Source of the DNA: CAWIHK01 sp963835935
GTDB taxonomy: Bacteria; Bacteroidota; Ignavibacteria; UBA10030; CAVZMI01
DNA length: 64,000 nt
Reading direction: 5' to 3'
NCBI GenBank assembly: GCA_963835935.1
Contig: CAWIHK010000002.1
Coordinates: 372,001-436,000 of the forward strand
In this document: piece after piece, positions 9,345-17,860 of the stretch
Layout of the letters: the number at the start of each line of letters is the position of its first letter
Position numbering within the stretch: position 1 is the stretch's first letter
The notes under the pieces: generated by a model
Told to the model about the DNA's origin: nothing
Databases searched by the model: none
The model's input: only the letters and a program-made list of their open reading frames with translations
Position numbers and translations under genes: made by a program

Positions 9345-9500
9345 AATCGCCCAATTCAGAAACCAATAACCAGTATGTGCTACTTTTGTGTTTTATAAAA
9401 TCAAAAATGGCGGCGATATGCTCGCAGTTTCCGACTCGACTCATCACCATTCGGATGATGCAAAATGTGACGCCTAATGCATGATTGAGGAAAATTCAGG

Positions 9501-10061
9501 ATGATAAGGAAGATTTTTCCCGATATAGTTCTATTTATAGTGATGATTTCCATATTTTTCCTCCACCAACAGCTACAAGCTCAGGGGGAGGGAGCGTCGA
9601 CGACTCAAGCGATAAGTGTGATGAAAATTTTTACACCCGGATTAAAAACAGTAGGAGTACTCTGCAATTCAGAAAAAAATGACGTACTGTTAAAAAAAAT
9701 ACAAAAAAGCGCAACGATCCTTGGAGTTACGGTGGTACTGTTAAATATCAAAAGTATGTCTGATTATTCCTCTCAATACAGATCTGCCATGGCGGCTCAA
9801 CATCTTGATTTTCTTTGGGTACCAACGATGGACGATCTAATTCTTGGAGCTTTTGGAAAAGAATTTTTATTCCGAAATACCGTGTTGGATAAAGTCCCGT
9901 TGATGGTGCCAAGTTCGGATCTGACTGCCGAAGGTGGTTTATGTAATGTACAACTCAAAGATGGAAGTTTAGAGATCGTGTTAAATAAAAAATTAGCCCA
10001 ATATTATCAGGTCAATGTTCCCGAAGCCTACGTCGAAAAGGTAAAATACGTCGCAAATTAA
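9501..10061 (+). CDS. Short exported protein resembling half of an ABC substrate-binding protein
   Basis: A 186-residue protein with a signal peptide (IVLFIVMISIFFLHQQLQAQG). The mature part, TVGVLCNSEKNDVLLKKIQK, then ATILGVTVVLLNIK and LDFLWVPTMDDLILG, has the alternating strand-helix pattern of the TrpX-like (PF04392) substrate-binding family, in which periplasmic proteins bind amino-acid-like ligands. Known members are roughly 300 residues, with two lobes; this protein covers about one lobe and ends with a strand-helix LEIVLNKKLAQYYQVNVPEA. The ATG at 9501 has GAGG about 13 bases upstream, so the site is weak. No permease or ATPase is adjacent. It may be a sensor-type orphan lobe or a truncated relic; the family call is tentative. 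Confidence 0.55.
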   Translation: MIRKIFPDIVLFIVMISIFFLHQQLQAQGEGASTTQAISVMKIFTPGLKTVGVLCNSEKNDVLLKKIQKSATILGVTVVLLNIKSMSDYSSQYRSAMAAQHLDFLWVPTMDDLILGAFGKEFLFRNTVLDKVPLMVPSSDLTAEGGLCNVQLKDGSLEIVLNKKLAQYYQVNVPEAYVEKVKYVAN

Positions 10062-10260
10062 TCTTCACATTTATGCTCTCTGTTTACAACTATAGTAAAC
10101 ATAAACGAACACTCACGAGCAGGCTCCAGAAGGTACTGCTGATTGAAACTGCAGCAAACAAGTTGTCGAAGAGTCGGATCGCCTTTGATAATTGCACCTA
10201 TCTATTAAATAGCGTAATAATACAATTTCTTAATTGTTACTGATTCCCGCGTTAACTCAT

Positions 10261-12051
10261 CTATTGCTGAAGCGATTTAAACTTGAAAAATTCCCCTTTC
10301 TTTTTCATCAACTCATTATGAGCGCCGGTTTCCACACAGCTTCCGTTTTTCAACACGACAATCCGATCTGCATTGCGAATAGTCGATAAGCGATGTGCTA
10401 CAATGAATGTCGTCCTTCCTTTTATCAGCCGCTGGATTGCTTCTTGGAGAAGAGATTCCGACACCACATCGAGTGCGGACGTAGCTTCATCCAAAATAAT
10501 AATTCGAGGATCACGGATCAGAGCGCGCGCAATTGCTAAGCGCTGTCGTTGTCCGCCTGAAATCCTAGTGCCATGTTCACCTAACGGTGTATCAAGCCCT
10601 ATCGGTAATTTTGAAACAAACTCTGCGGCGTTTGCAATCTCCAGAATTTTCCAGATTTTTCTTTCGTCGATCTTGTCCAAACCATACGCGATATTTTCAC
10701 GGACAGATCCGCTAAAAAACAATGTTACTTGAGGAACCACCGCAAGGTAGCGGCGGTACTGCCGGAGATCCAATTGCTGCATATCGACGCCATCGAGTAA
10801 AATTCTTCCGGATTGCGGCCGCCGGAATCCGATGATAAGACTCATCAATGTTGACTTCCCCGATCCTGATTCACCGACAACCGCAATGCATTCTCCAGCT
10901 TTCACTTTCAATGATAAATTCTTTATTGCAGGCATCTGTGATTTTTCATATTTGAAACAAAGATTGTCGAAAACAAAATTCCCAGCAACCGATGTTACCT
11001 GGCGCTTCCCTTCATTCTGTTCAATATCGGGCGACAAAAGAATTTCTCCTATCGAGCGGATCGATTCGAAACCGCGGGAAAGTTCCGGATAGGCATTTAG
11101 TATCATATTCACCGCACCGACAATCATGGCAAAATAACTCTGGAAGAGAACAACGTCTCCCACTGTAATAATTTTTTTATAAGCTAATATCGAAGAAAAG
11201 ATCAGGCATACCAGCATGATAATTTGAAAGGATGTCCACGAGCTTGCCCCGAACCATGCGCCGATAACTTCCAGGCGAATTCCCTTCTTTTTCACTTTCT
11301 CCAGCTTGTTATTCATTTTCGAGACTTCAACATTCTCCACTCCATGCGCACGTGTAATCGGAATCATCTGAATCATTTCTATGACGCTCGCCGAAAGCGA
11401 TTCGATCTCGCTGCGGTATTCTTTGTTTCTTGCCGACATTTTCTTCGAGAAAATAAAAATAAGGCTTGATGAAACCGGGACGGAAACCAGATAGAACAAT
11501 GCAACCAGAGGCTGGTGAACAACGGTGACAGTAAACGCCACAATTATTGTGAGAATTGCCGGGAAGACCGAGTTCATCAGGTTGCGCGATAAAATTTCGA
11601 GCGTCTCCACATCGCGCAATACTTTTGTTTGAAGACGGCCCGATTGATAATTGTCGTGAAACGAAATCGAGAGTTCCTGCAACCGTTTGACGATAAGCGA
11701 CCTGAGGTTGAGCTGCATTGTATTCAGCGCACTGCTAAAAACACGCACGTACAGCGTGTGCATCGGAATATTTTGAAGGATGACGAATAAAAAGATGGTA
11801 CCGACCGACCAGAGATCGTTCAAAGAATATTTCGATGTATCGCTGATGATGTTGACCAATCGCGCGATGACGATCGGCAGTATCCACACAGGCGAATGTT
11901 TGATTGCGAAGAGGAGAATGGATACAATTATTTTGGAATACTGGCCGTGATAAATACGGATGAGGTTCCGAAATGGCCGGCCGTCTTTATATATAAAATC
12001 GTATTGTGAATGATCGCGTATCGACATAGAATTATTTTTCTTTTTAAACAT
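10261..12051 (-). CDS. ABC exporter, fused permease and ATPase (MsbA/MdlB type)
   Basis: A 596-residue half-transporter. Residues about 35-330 hold six membrane helices of an ABC type-1 permease; the ATPase follows. Walker A GESGSGKST lies near residue 393, the signature ISGGQRQRLAIARAL near 500, Walker B IIILDEATSALD near 522, and the switch histidine in VAHRLST near 553. All catalytic residues are intact, so the protein should work as a homodimer. This class exports lipids, drugs or peptides; there is no peptidase domain, so a peptide-maturation role is unlikely. The gene begins 55 bases after the last propeller-sensor gene on the same strand, so it may be read through from that array, although a functional link is not shown. 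The substrate is unknown. Confidence 0.88.
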   Translation of the reverse strand: MFKKKNNSMSIRDHSQYDFIYKDGRPFRNLIRIYHGQYSKIIVSILLFAIKHSPVWILPIVIARLVNIISDTSKYSLNDLWSVGTIFLFVILQNIPMHTLYVRVFSSALNTMQLNLRSLIVKRLQELSISFHDNYQSGRLQTKVLRDVETLEILSRNLMNSVFPAILTIIVAFTVTVVHQPLVALFYLVSVPVSSSLIFIFSKKMSARNKEYRSEIESLSASVIEMIQMIPITRAHGVENVEVSKMNNKLEKVKKKGIRLEVIGAWFGASSWTSFQIIMLVCLIFSSILAYKKIITVGDVVLFQSYFAMIVGAVNMILNAYPELSRGFESIRSIGEILLSPDIEQNEGKRQVTSVAGNFVFDNLCFKYEKSQMPAIKNLSLKVKAGECIAVVGESGSGKSTLMSLIIGFRRPQSGRILLDGVDMQQLDLRQYRRYLAVVPQVTLFFSGSVRENIAYGLDKIDERKIWKILEIANAAEFVSKLPIGLDTPLGEHGTRISGGQRQRLAIARALIRDPRIIILDEATSALDVVSESLLQEAIQRLIKGRTTFIVAHRLSTIRNADRIVVLKNGSCVETGAHNELMKKKGEFFKFKSLQQ

Positions 12052-12106
12052 ATAAAAGAATCGATTGGATGCAAGTGTTCAAGCTTCGAAGGGTGTGAAA
12101 CATATT

Positions 12107-14686
12107 TTATAATTTATGTTTTTTCTCCCTTTTTATATTCTTACTAGAGAAAGACATCTCCGGATAAAGTTCGGTGAGGCATTCAGGACAAATACTATGT
12201 GAAAATTTTGCTTCAGAATGATTCTGTATATATTCTTCCAATTTATCCCAATAACCCTGGTCATCCCGAATCTTTTTACAATTCGAACAAATCGGAATCA
12301 ATCCACCCAACATTTTTATATTTGCAGTAGCTTCTCGTATCCGTTCCTGCAACTCCTTCTCTTTTTTCGTATGCTGCCACAATCTCAACCGGATTAGACC
12401 ATATACCATCCCGACAAGAGTGATAATCACCAAACCTAAAAACCAATATGTCTGAAAAAAGCGCGGCTTTAGAGTGAATGTAAAACTCGCACCTTTTTCA
12501 TTCCAAAAGCCATCATTGTTGCATGCTATTACACGGAACTGGTAATCGCCCGGTGGAAGGTTCGTATAAAATGCAACGCGCCGTGTCTTCGCATCAACCC
12601 ACTCTCGATCATAACCTTCAAGTTTATACTTGAACATCACCCGTTCCGGCACAAGGAAACTTAGAGCCGTATAATGGAATTCAAATTTATCTGAACCCGG
12701 TGTGAACGTGGCCGGTTGATTGCAAATAGTTGTTTGTTCGTCGACAACTACACGTTCAATTAATATCGGCGGTAGGAGTTCGTTCTTCCTGAATGCCCCC
12801 GGGTCAATCATCACTGGACCTTTTTTCGTCGCAAACCATATACACCCGTCGTGTGTTTTCCAAGCAGCCGGCTGCCAATCACTGAAACATTCATCAATTT
12901 TCATTCCGTCGGCAGTTACATATACTTGTGTCTGCAAAGAATTGACTCGTCCGGCATCATAATCTTCAATGTTTTGTTTTTTGATATGCCCAATGCCTGT
13001 GGGGCTACTTATCCATAGGTCGCCATCATTATCGCACAACACATTATAGAGTTCGTTATTAAACAAACCATCTTTAACGGTATACGCAGTAAACTTTCCG
13101 TCTTTGTAACGTGTGAGTCCCTCGAACGGAGAAGAAATCCAAAGGCTTCCTTTCCCATCATCAAAGATGGAATAGTTCCGATTACCTGCCATACCATCTT
13201 TTGGACCGAAGCCGACACTTTCTCCATCGCGTATTCTTACCAGTCCATGCGTTGTTCCTATCCACAAATCGCCATTCGGTTGATAGCAAAGACAAACAAC
13301 ATATTCCGTTGAAGGATATTGTTTTCCATCTTTCATTAAATATGGTTCTATTTTCCCGTTGATAAATCTTCGAAGTCCTAAACTCTCTAAAAATATAATG
13401 ATACTTTTATCATCTTCAGTGATTGCAGAAATCCATTTGCCCGGCAAACCTGCATGACTATCATATCGACGAATCCTATCATTTTTGATATAAAGAAGTT
13501 GCCCTCGACCAATCCACAAACCGCCATCACGCGAAGCGAAAGTCGATCCACCAAGAGTGGAAATTGATTTTATGAATCTGTTATTTTTCAAGCGGGTGAC
13601 AAGTGGATCAACATTACTTAGAAAATATAAGCTGCTATCTTTGGTTTCAATAATATTGCAAATGTAATCGCTTGCAAGACCATCTGCAGTGGTGTACGGA
13701 GTAATATTAACATCTCTATACCTATTCAATCCTTCCCACGTTCCAACCCAGAGGCTTCCTTCATAGTCTTCGAACATTGAAAGAATGTTATTATTGGTCA
13801 GGCCATCAAGAGCAGTCATCATTGTCCATTTGTTATTGGCCAGACGATAGATTCCCTTCGGTGTTCCTACCCACAAATTACCGTCTCTGTCTCTGCAAAT
13901 TGCATTGATACGCTTATCCGATGGTGCATTATTCCCGTTTATAAGTGTGACTAAATCTTTCTTCCATTTTGCCAATCCATTACTCGTTCCGATTATTATA
14001 TTTAATTGATGATCATCGAACAAAGTTAAAATTTCATTCACGGGAAGCCCATTTGTAGTTTTAATGCTGTCGATTTGCTTCCCCTGTTTTTCATCAAAAA
14101 TATAAATACCATTTTGTGTACCAACCCAAATTCTGCCCTTCGGATCTTCAGTTACACAATTAATATATGAAGGATGAATCGGGACAGAAATAAATTTATC
14201 ATCTACGTATTTAAAGAGGCCGTAGGATGTGCCGACCCAGAGAAGACCGCTCCGGCTCTCAAACAATGCTCGTATTTGAAGCTCAGGGATTCCATCTTCC
14301 TTTCCATAAACAAAAACCTTCCCATCTTTAATTCGCCTCAAACCGCTTTGCGCTGTGCCAATCCATAGACTGCTGTCTTTTGACAGGCAGATCACTGATA
14401 TCGTTTCGTTTATCCTGGTATCCTGAGGATTCGTACTTATCTTTATAAATTCCGCACCATCAAAACAAAATAACCCAGACGATGTACCCAGCCACAGATA
14501 ACCATCGTTAGTTTGCAAACAAGCATAGATTGCATTGGCAGGTAAACCACTTTGTTGAAGCCATATATTGTGTCCGTATTGATTAATCGTTTTATCCGGA
14601 TTAAGAGCGAAAAGATGCGAACACGGATTGATAATCAATACGACGATGCATATTCGAAAAACTATATTCCTAAAACTTTTCCCCAT
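12107..14686 (-). CDS. Reg_prop/Y_Y_Y membrane sensor with C-terminal four-cysteine module, array copy 1
   Basis: An 859-residue type I membrane protein. A signal peptide precedes LNPDKTINQYGHNIWLQQSG. Then come about a dozen beta-propeller blades of the two-component regulator propeller type (PF07494), with motifs such as GNLWVGTPKGIYRL and GSLWVGTWEGLNRYRDV. A Y_Y_Y domain (PF07495) covers about residues 665-740 (MFKYKLEGYDREWV, NLPPGDYQFRV). One membrane helix lies near 742-765, followed by a short helix and LIPICSNCKKIRDDQGYW ... HSICPEC, a CxxC-x29-CxxC module. In Bacteroides hybrid sensors the same outer half is followed by a histidine kinase; here nothing like that exists. Ligands of such propellers are typically glycans. 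Last member of the tandem array, with 64 bases before it. Confidence 0.85.
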   Translation of the reverse strand: MGKSFRNIVFRICIVVLIINPCSHLFALNPDKTINQYGHNIWLQQSGLPANAIYACLQTNDGYLWLGTSSGLFCFDGAEFIKISTNPQDTRINETISVICLSKDSSLWIGTAQSGLRRIKDGKVFVYGKEDGIPELQIRALFESRSGLLWVGTSYGLFKYVDDKFISVPIHPSYINCVTEDPKGRIWVGTQNGIYIFDEKQGKQIDSIKTTNGLPVNEILTLFDDHQLNIIIGTSNGLAKWKKDLVTLINGNNAPSDKRINAICRDRDGNLWVGTPKGIYRLANNKWTMMTALDGLTNNNILSMFEDYEGSLWVGTWEGLNRYRDVNITPYTTADGLASDYICNIIETKDSSLYFLSNVDPLVTRLKNNRFIKSISTLGGSTFASRDGGLWIGRGQLLYIKNDRIRRYDSHAGLPGKWISAITEDDKSIIIFLESLGLRRFINGKIEPYLMKDGKQYPSTEYVVCLCYQPNGDLWIGTTHGLVRIRDGESVGFGPKDGMAGNRNYSIFDDGKGSLWISSPFEGLTRYKDGKFTAYTVKDGLFNNELYNVLCDNDGDLWISSPTGIGHIKKQNIEDYDAGRVNSLQTQVYVTADGMKIDECFSDWQPAAWKTHDGCIWFATKKGPVMIDPGAFRKNELLPPILIERVVVDEQTTICNQPATFTPGSDKFEFHYTALSFLVPERVMFKYKLEGYDREWVDAKTRRVAFYTNLPPGDYQFRVIACNNDGFWNEKGASFTFTLKPRFFQTYWFLGLVIITLVGMVYGLIRLRLWQHTKKEKELQERIREATANIKMLGGLIPICSNCKKIRDDQGYWDKLEEYIQNHSEAKFSHSICPECLTELYPEMSFSSKNIKREKKHKL

Positions 14687-14690
14687 ATCT

Positions 14691-15230
14691 TTTTACAATC
14701 GGCAATTTTGGAAATTTTCTTTAACGTATAAACGAGTGAATGAATAATTTCTATATTTCTGAGGATTTCTTTGTTTGAGACACTTTTGGATAAAATTTCT
14801 CCATACACTCCGGGCAAATGCTATGAGAAAATTTCGCCTCTGAATGATCCTGTATATATTCCTCCAATTTATCCCAATATCCCCTGTCATCACGGATCTT
14901 TTTGCAATGGGCGCAGATTGGAATTAATCCGCCGAGCATTTTGATATTCGCCATAGCTTCATGAATCCGCTTCTGCAACGCTTCTTCTTTTTTTACATGC
15001 TGCCACAATCTCAACTGGATGACGCTGTAAATTATTCCAATCAGAAATAAGATTGTCAATCCATAGAATAAATATGTCTGATAAAAATGCGGCTTCAGCG
15101 TAAATTCATAACTTGCGCCTGCTTCGTTCCATACACCATCGTTATTGCAGGCCATTACTCTAAAACGGTAATCTCCCGGCGGCAGATTTGTATAGTAAGC
15201 AACTCGACGGGTTTGTACATCCACCCACTC
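14691..15230 (-). repeat. 540-bp near-identical block, first copy
   Basis: This stretch covers the end of array copy 2 and its downstream spacer. It matches 17321-17860 with only about ten substitutions by eye and no gaps, then similarity drops sharply just after the TTGTACATCCACCCACTCC segment. Such an abrupt edge points to recent duplication or gene conversion. Confidence 0.8.
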
Positions 15231-17315
15231 CCTGTCGTATCCATCAAGTTTATATTTAAACAATACCCGTTCTGGAATAAGAAAACTCAAGGCAGTGTAG
15301 TGAAATTCGATTTTACTCACATCAGGATCAAAATCGATCAATTTATTCAGAGGCATTGTTTGTTGATCGGCAACAATTTTTTCGATACAAACCGCTGGTG
15401 GAATTTCATTATTCCGAAATGTCTTCGGATCAATCATTACTACTCCTTTTTTTATAACAAACCAGAGTCGTCCATCATGTGCTTTCCAAGCTGCAGGAGG
15501 CCAATAACTCAAGCACTCACCGATCTTCATTCCATCGGCAGCTGAATAAACTCTTGGATTTAAAGAATTGGTCCGTCCAGCATCATAATCTTCGATATTT
15601 TTCTTCTTGATACAACCTATTCCTGTCGGACTGCTCAACCAAAGATTTCCATCATCATCACACAATGTGCAATAGAGTTCGTTGGTAAATAAACCATCCT
15701 TTACTGCGTAGGCAGTGAATGTACCATTTCTATATCTTGTTAGACCTTCAAACGAAGATGAAATCCACAGACTTCCATTTCCATCATCATTTATAGAATA
15801 ATTCCATTTGCCCGCCATACCATCCTTAATTCCATAAGTAGTACTTTGGCCATCTTGAATTCGTGTAAGTCCGTTCGTTGTACCAATCCATAAATCACCA
15901 TTTGTTTGATAATAAAGGCACATGGTATATTCGGTTGAAAGATACTGTTTACCATCTTTCATCAAATATGGTCTTACTCTACCATTTTTAAATCTTCGAA
16001 GTCCTATACTTTCAATAAAGATTATCAAACTTTTATCATCTTCCGTGATTGCAGAAATCCATTTTAAAGGTAAACCTGAAGATGTGTCAAATCTTTGGGT
16101 ATAACCATTTTTTATTCTCAGAAGAGTTCCATTTTGGCAGATCCATAAGCTGCTGTCTCGTGCTGCAAAAGCTGGTCCACCCATTATTGAATCTGACTTA
16201 AAAAATTTACCGTCTTTATATCTAGTAATGATCGGATCAACATGACTCAGTAAATAAAGATTATTATCCTTAGTTTCGATGATGTTCCAAATATAGTTGG
16301 TTGCAAGCCCTTCTCGCGTTGTGTATGATGTAATGTTCACGTCACGAAAACGATTCAGACCATTCCACGTTCCGATCCACAAACTTCCTTCGTAATCTTC
16401 ACTCATCGATAAAATAAAATTATTCGTCAAACCATCCATTTCATTCATCGTTGACCACTCGCTTTTAGCATAACGATAAATCCCATTCGGCGTTCCTATC
16501 CACAAGTTTCCATTTTTATCTTTACAAATTTCATGGATTCGTATATTAGATGGGCTATTTTTACCACTGTACGATTCGAGTTTACCATTTTCCCAACTAA
16601 AAAATCCTTTAGAAGTGCCAATAAGAATCCCCAATTGAGGATCGCTTTTCAGAGTTATTATTTCATGACTACGAAGACCGTTTCGCTCATCAATTTTGTC
16701 AATTTGTTTTTCGCTTTCTTCGTCATAAATAAGTATCCCGGATTGTGTTCCAATCCAAATTCTTCCGAATGAATCTCCAGTGATGGAAGTTATATAAGCA
16801 GGATCGATTGTTACAGATTTAAATTTATTTTTTGAATATTTGAAAAGGCCGTATGATGTTCCGACCCAGATATATCCATTTTTACTTTGAAACAAAGTAT
16901 GTATTTGCAATTCAGTGAGACCATCATCAGGGCCGAAACCTGTTAATTTACCGTTTTTAATGCATTTCAAACCGCATTGAGAAGTTCCAACCCAAAGGCC
17001 GCTATCTTTCGATACGAGGAGAACCGAAATGGTTTCTTTTATCCTCTCATCTTGTGAATTGGTATTTATTCTTGTGAAATTCGCTCCATCAAAATGATAT
17101 AATCCTGACGATGTTCCTAACCATAAATATCCATCAGGTGTTTGCAGACAAGCATAAATTGCACTGGAAGGTAATCCGTTCTGTTGTGTCCATTTATCGT
17201 GACAATATTGATTAATTGTTTTATCCGGATTAAGAGCTAAAAGATGTGAACACGGATCGATGGCCAACACGACTATGCATATTCGAAGTATTATATTCCT
17301 ACAACTTTTACCCAT
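14751..17315 (-). CDS. Reg_prop/Y_Y_Y membrane sensor with four-cysteine module, array copy 2
   Basis: An 854-residue paralogue of copy 1, with the same order of signal peptide, propeller blades, Y_Y_Y, membrane helix and cysteine module (LIPICAHCKKIRDDRGYW). Its signal region (MGKSCRNIILRICIVVLA) is nearly that of copy 1, while its last 180 residues and the downstream spacer are nearly identical to copy 3, so it is a mosaic. It ends with a polar tail PKVSQTKKSSEI shared only with copy 3. Blades differ from copy 1 at many surface positions (for example GSLWIGTWNGLNRFRDV), which suggests a different ligand. It lies 64 bases after copy 3 on the same strand, and the spacer is itself duplicated between copies 1/2 and 2/3. 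Confidence 0.85.
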   Translation of the reverse strand: MGKSCRNIILRICIVVLAIDPCSHLLALNPDKTINQYCHDKWTQQNGLPSSAIYACLQTPDGYLWLGTSSGLYHFDGANFTRINTNSQDERIKETISVLLVSKDSGLWVGTSQCGLKCIKNGKLTGFGPDDGLTELQIHTLFQSKNGYIWVGTSYGLFKYSKNKFKSVTIDPAYITSITGDSFGRIWIGTQSGILIYDEESEKQIDKIDERNGLRSHEIITLKSDPQLGILIGTSKGFFSWENGKLESYSGKNSPSNIRIHEICKDKNGNLWIGTPNGIYRYAKSEWSTMNEMDGLTNNFILSMSEDYEGSLWIGTWNGLNRFRDVNITSYTTREGLATNYIWNIIETKDNNLYLLSHVDPIITRYKDGKFFKSDSIMGGPAFAARDSSLWICQNGTLLRIKNGYTQRFDTSSGLPLKWISAITEDDKSLIIFIESIGLRRFKNGRVRPYLMKDGKQYLSTEYTMCLYYQTNGDLWIGTTNGLTRIQDGQSTTYGIKDGMAGKWNYSINDDGNGSLWISSSFEGLTRYRNGTFTAYAVKDGLFTNELYCTLCDDDGNLWLSSPTGIGCIKKKNIEDYDAGRTNSLNPRVYSAADGMKIGECLSYWPPAAWKAHDGRLWFVIKKGVVMIDPKTFRNNEIPPAVCIEKIVADQQTMPLNKLIDFDPDVSKIEFHYTALSFLIPERVLFKYKLDGYDREWVDVQTRRVAYYTNLPPGDYRFRVMACNNDGVWNEAGASYEFTLKPHFYQTYLFYGLTILFLIGIIYSVIQLRLWQHVKKEEALQKRIHEAMANIKMLGGLIPICAHCKKIRDDRGYWDKLEEYIQDHSEAKFSHSICPECMEKFYPKVSQTKKSSEI

Positions 17316-17320
17316 ATCTT

Positions 17321-17860
17321 TTTACAATCGGCAATTTTAAAAATTTTCTTTAACGTATAAACGAGTGAATGAATAATTTCTATATTTCTGAGGATTTCTT
17401 TGTTTGAGACACTTTTGGATAAAATTTCTCCATACACTCCGGGCAAATGCTATGAGAAAATTTCGCCTCTGAATGATCCTGTATGTATTCCTCCAATCTA
17501 TCCCAATATCCCCTGTCATCACGGATCTTTTTGCAATGGGCGCAGATTGGAATTAATCCGCCGAGCATTTTGATATTCGCCATAGCTTCATGAATCCGCT
17601 TATGCAACACTTCTTCTTTTTTTACATGCTGCCACAATCTCAACTGAATGACGCCGTAAATTATTCCAATTAGAAATAAGATTGTCAATCCATAGAATAA
17701 ATATGTCTGATAAAAATGCGGCTTCAGCGTAAATTCATAACTTGCGCCTGCTTCGTTCCATACACTATCGTTATTGCAGGCCATTACTCTAAAACGGTAA
17801 TCTCCCGGCGGCAGATTTGTATAGTAAGCAACTCGACGGGTTTGTACATCCACCCACTCC
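17321..17860 (-). repeat. 540-bp near-identical block, second copy
   Basis: Covers the end of array copy 3 and its downstream spacer, matching 14691-15230. It codes for the last half of the Y_Y_Y domain, the membrane helix and the cysteine module; the propeller blades lie outside the homogenised zone. Confidence 0.8.

Noticed and set aside
9299..9484. 61-residue plus-strand open frame overlapping the first MITE-like element
   Set aside because: It runs through the element's end, lacks a ribosome site and has no recognisable domain.
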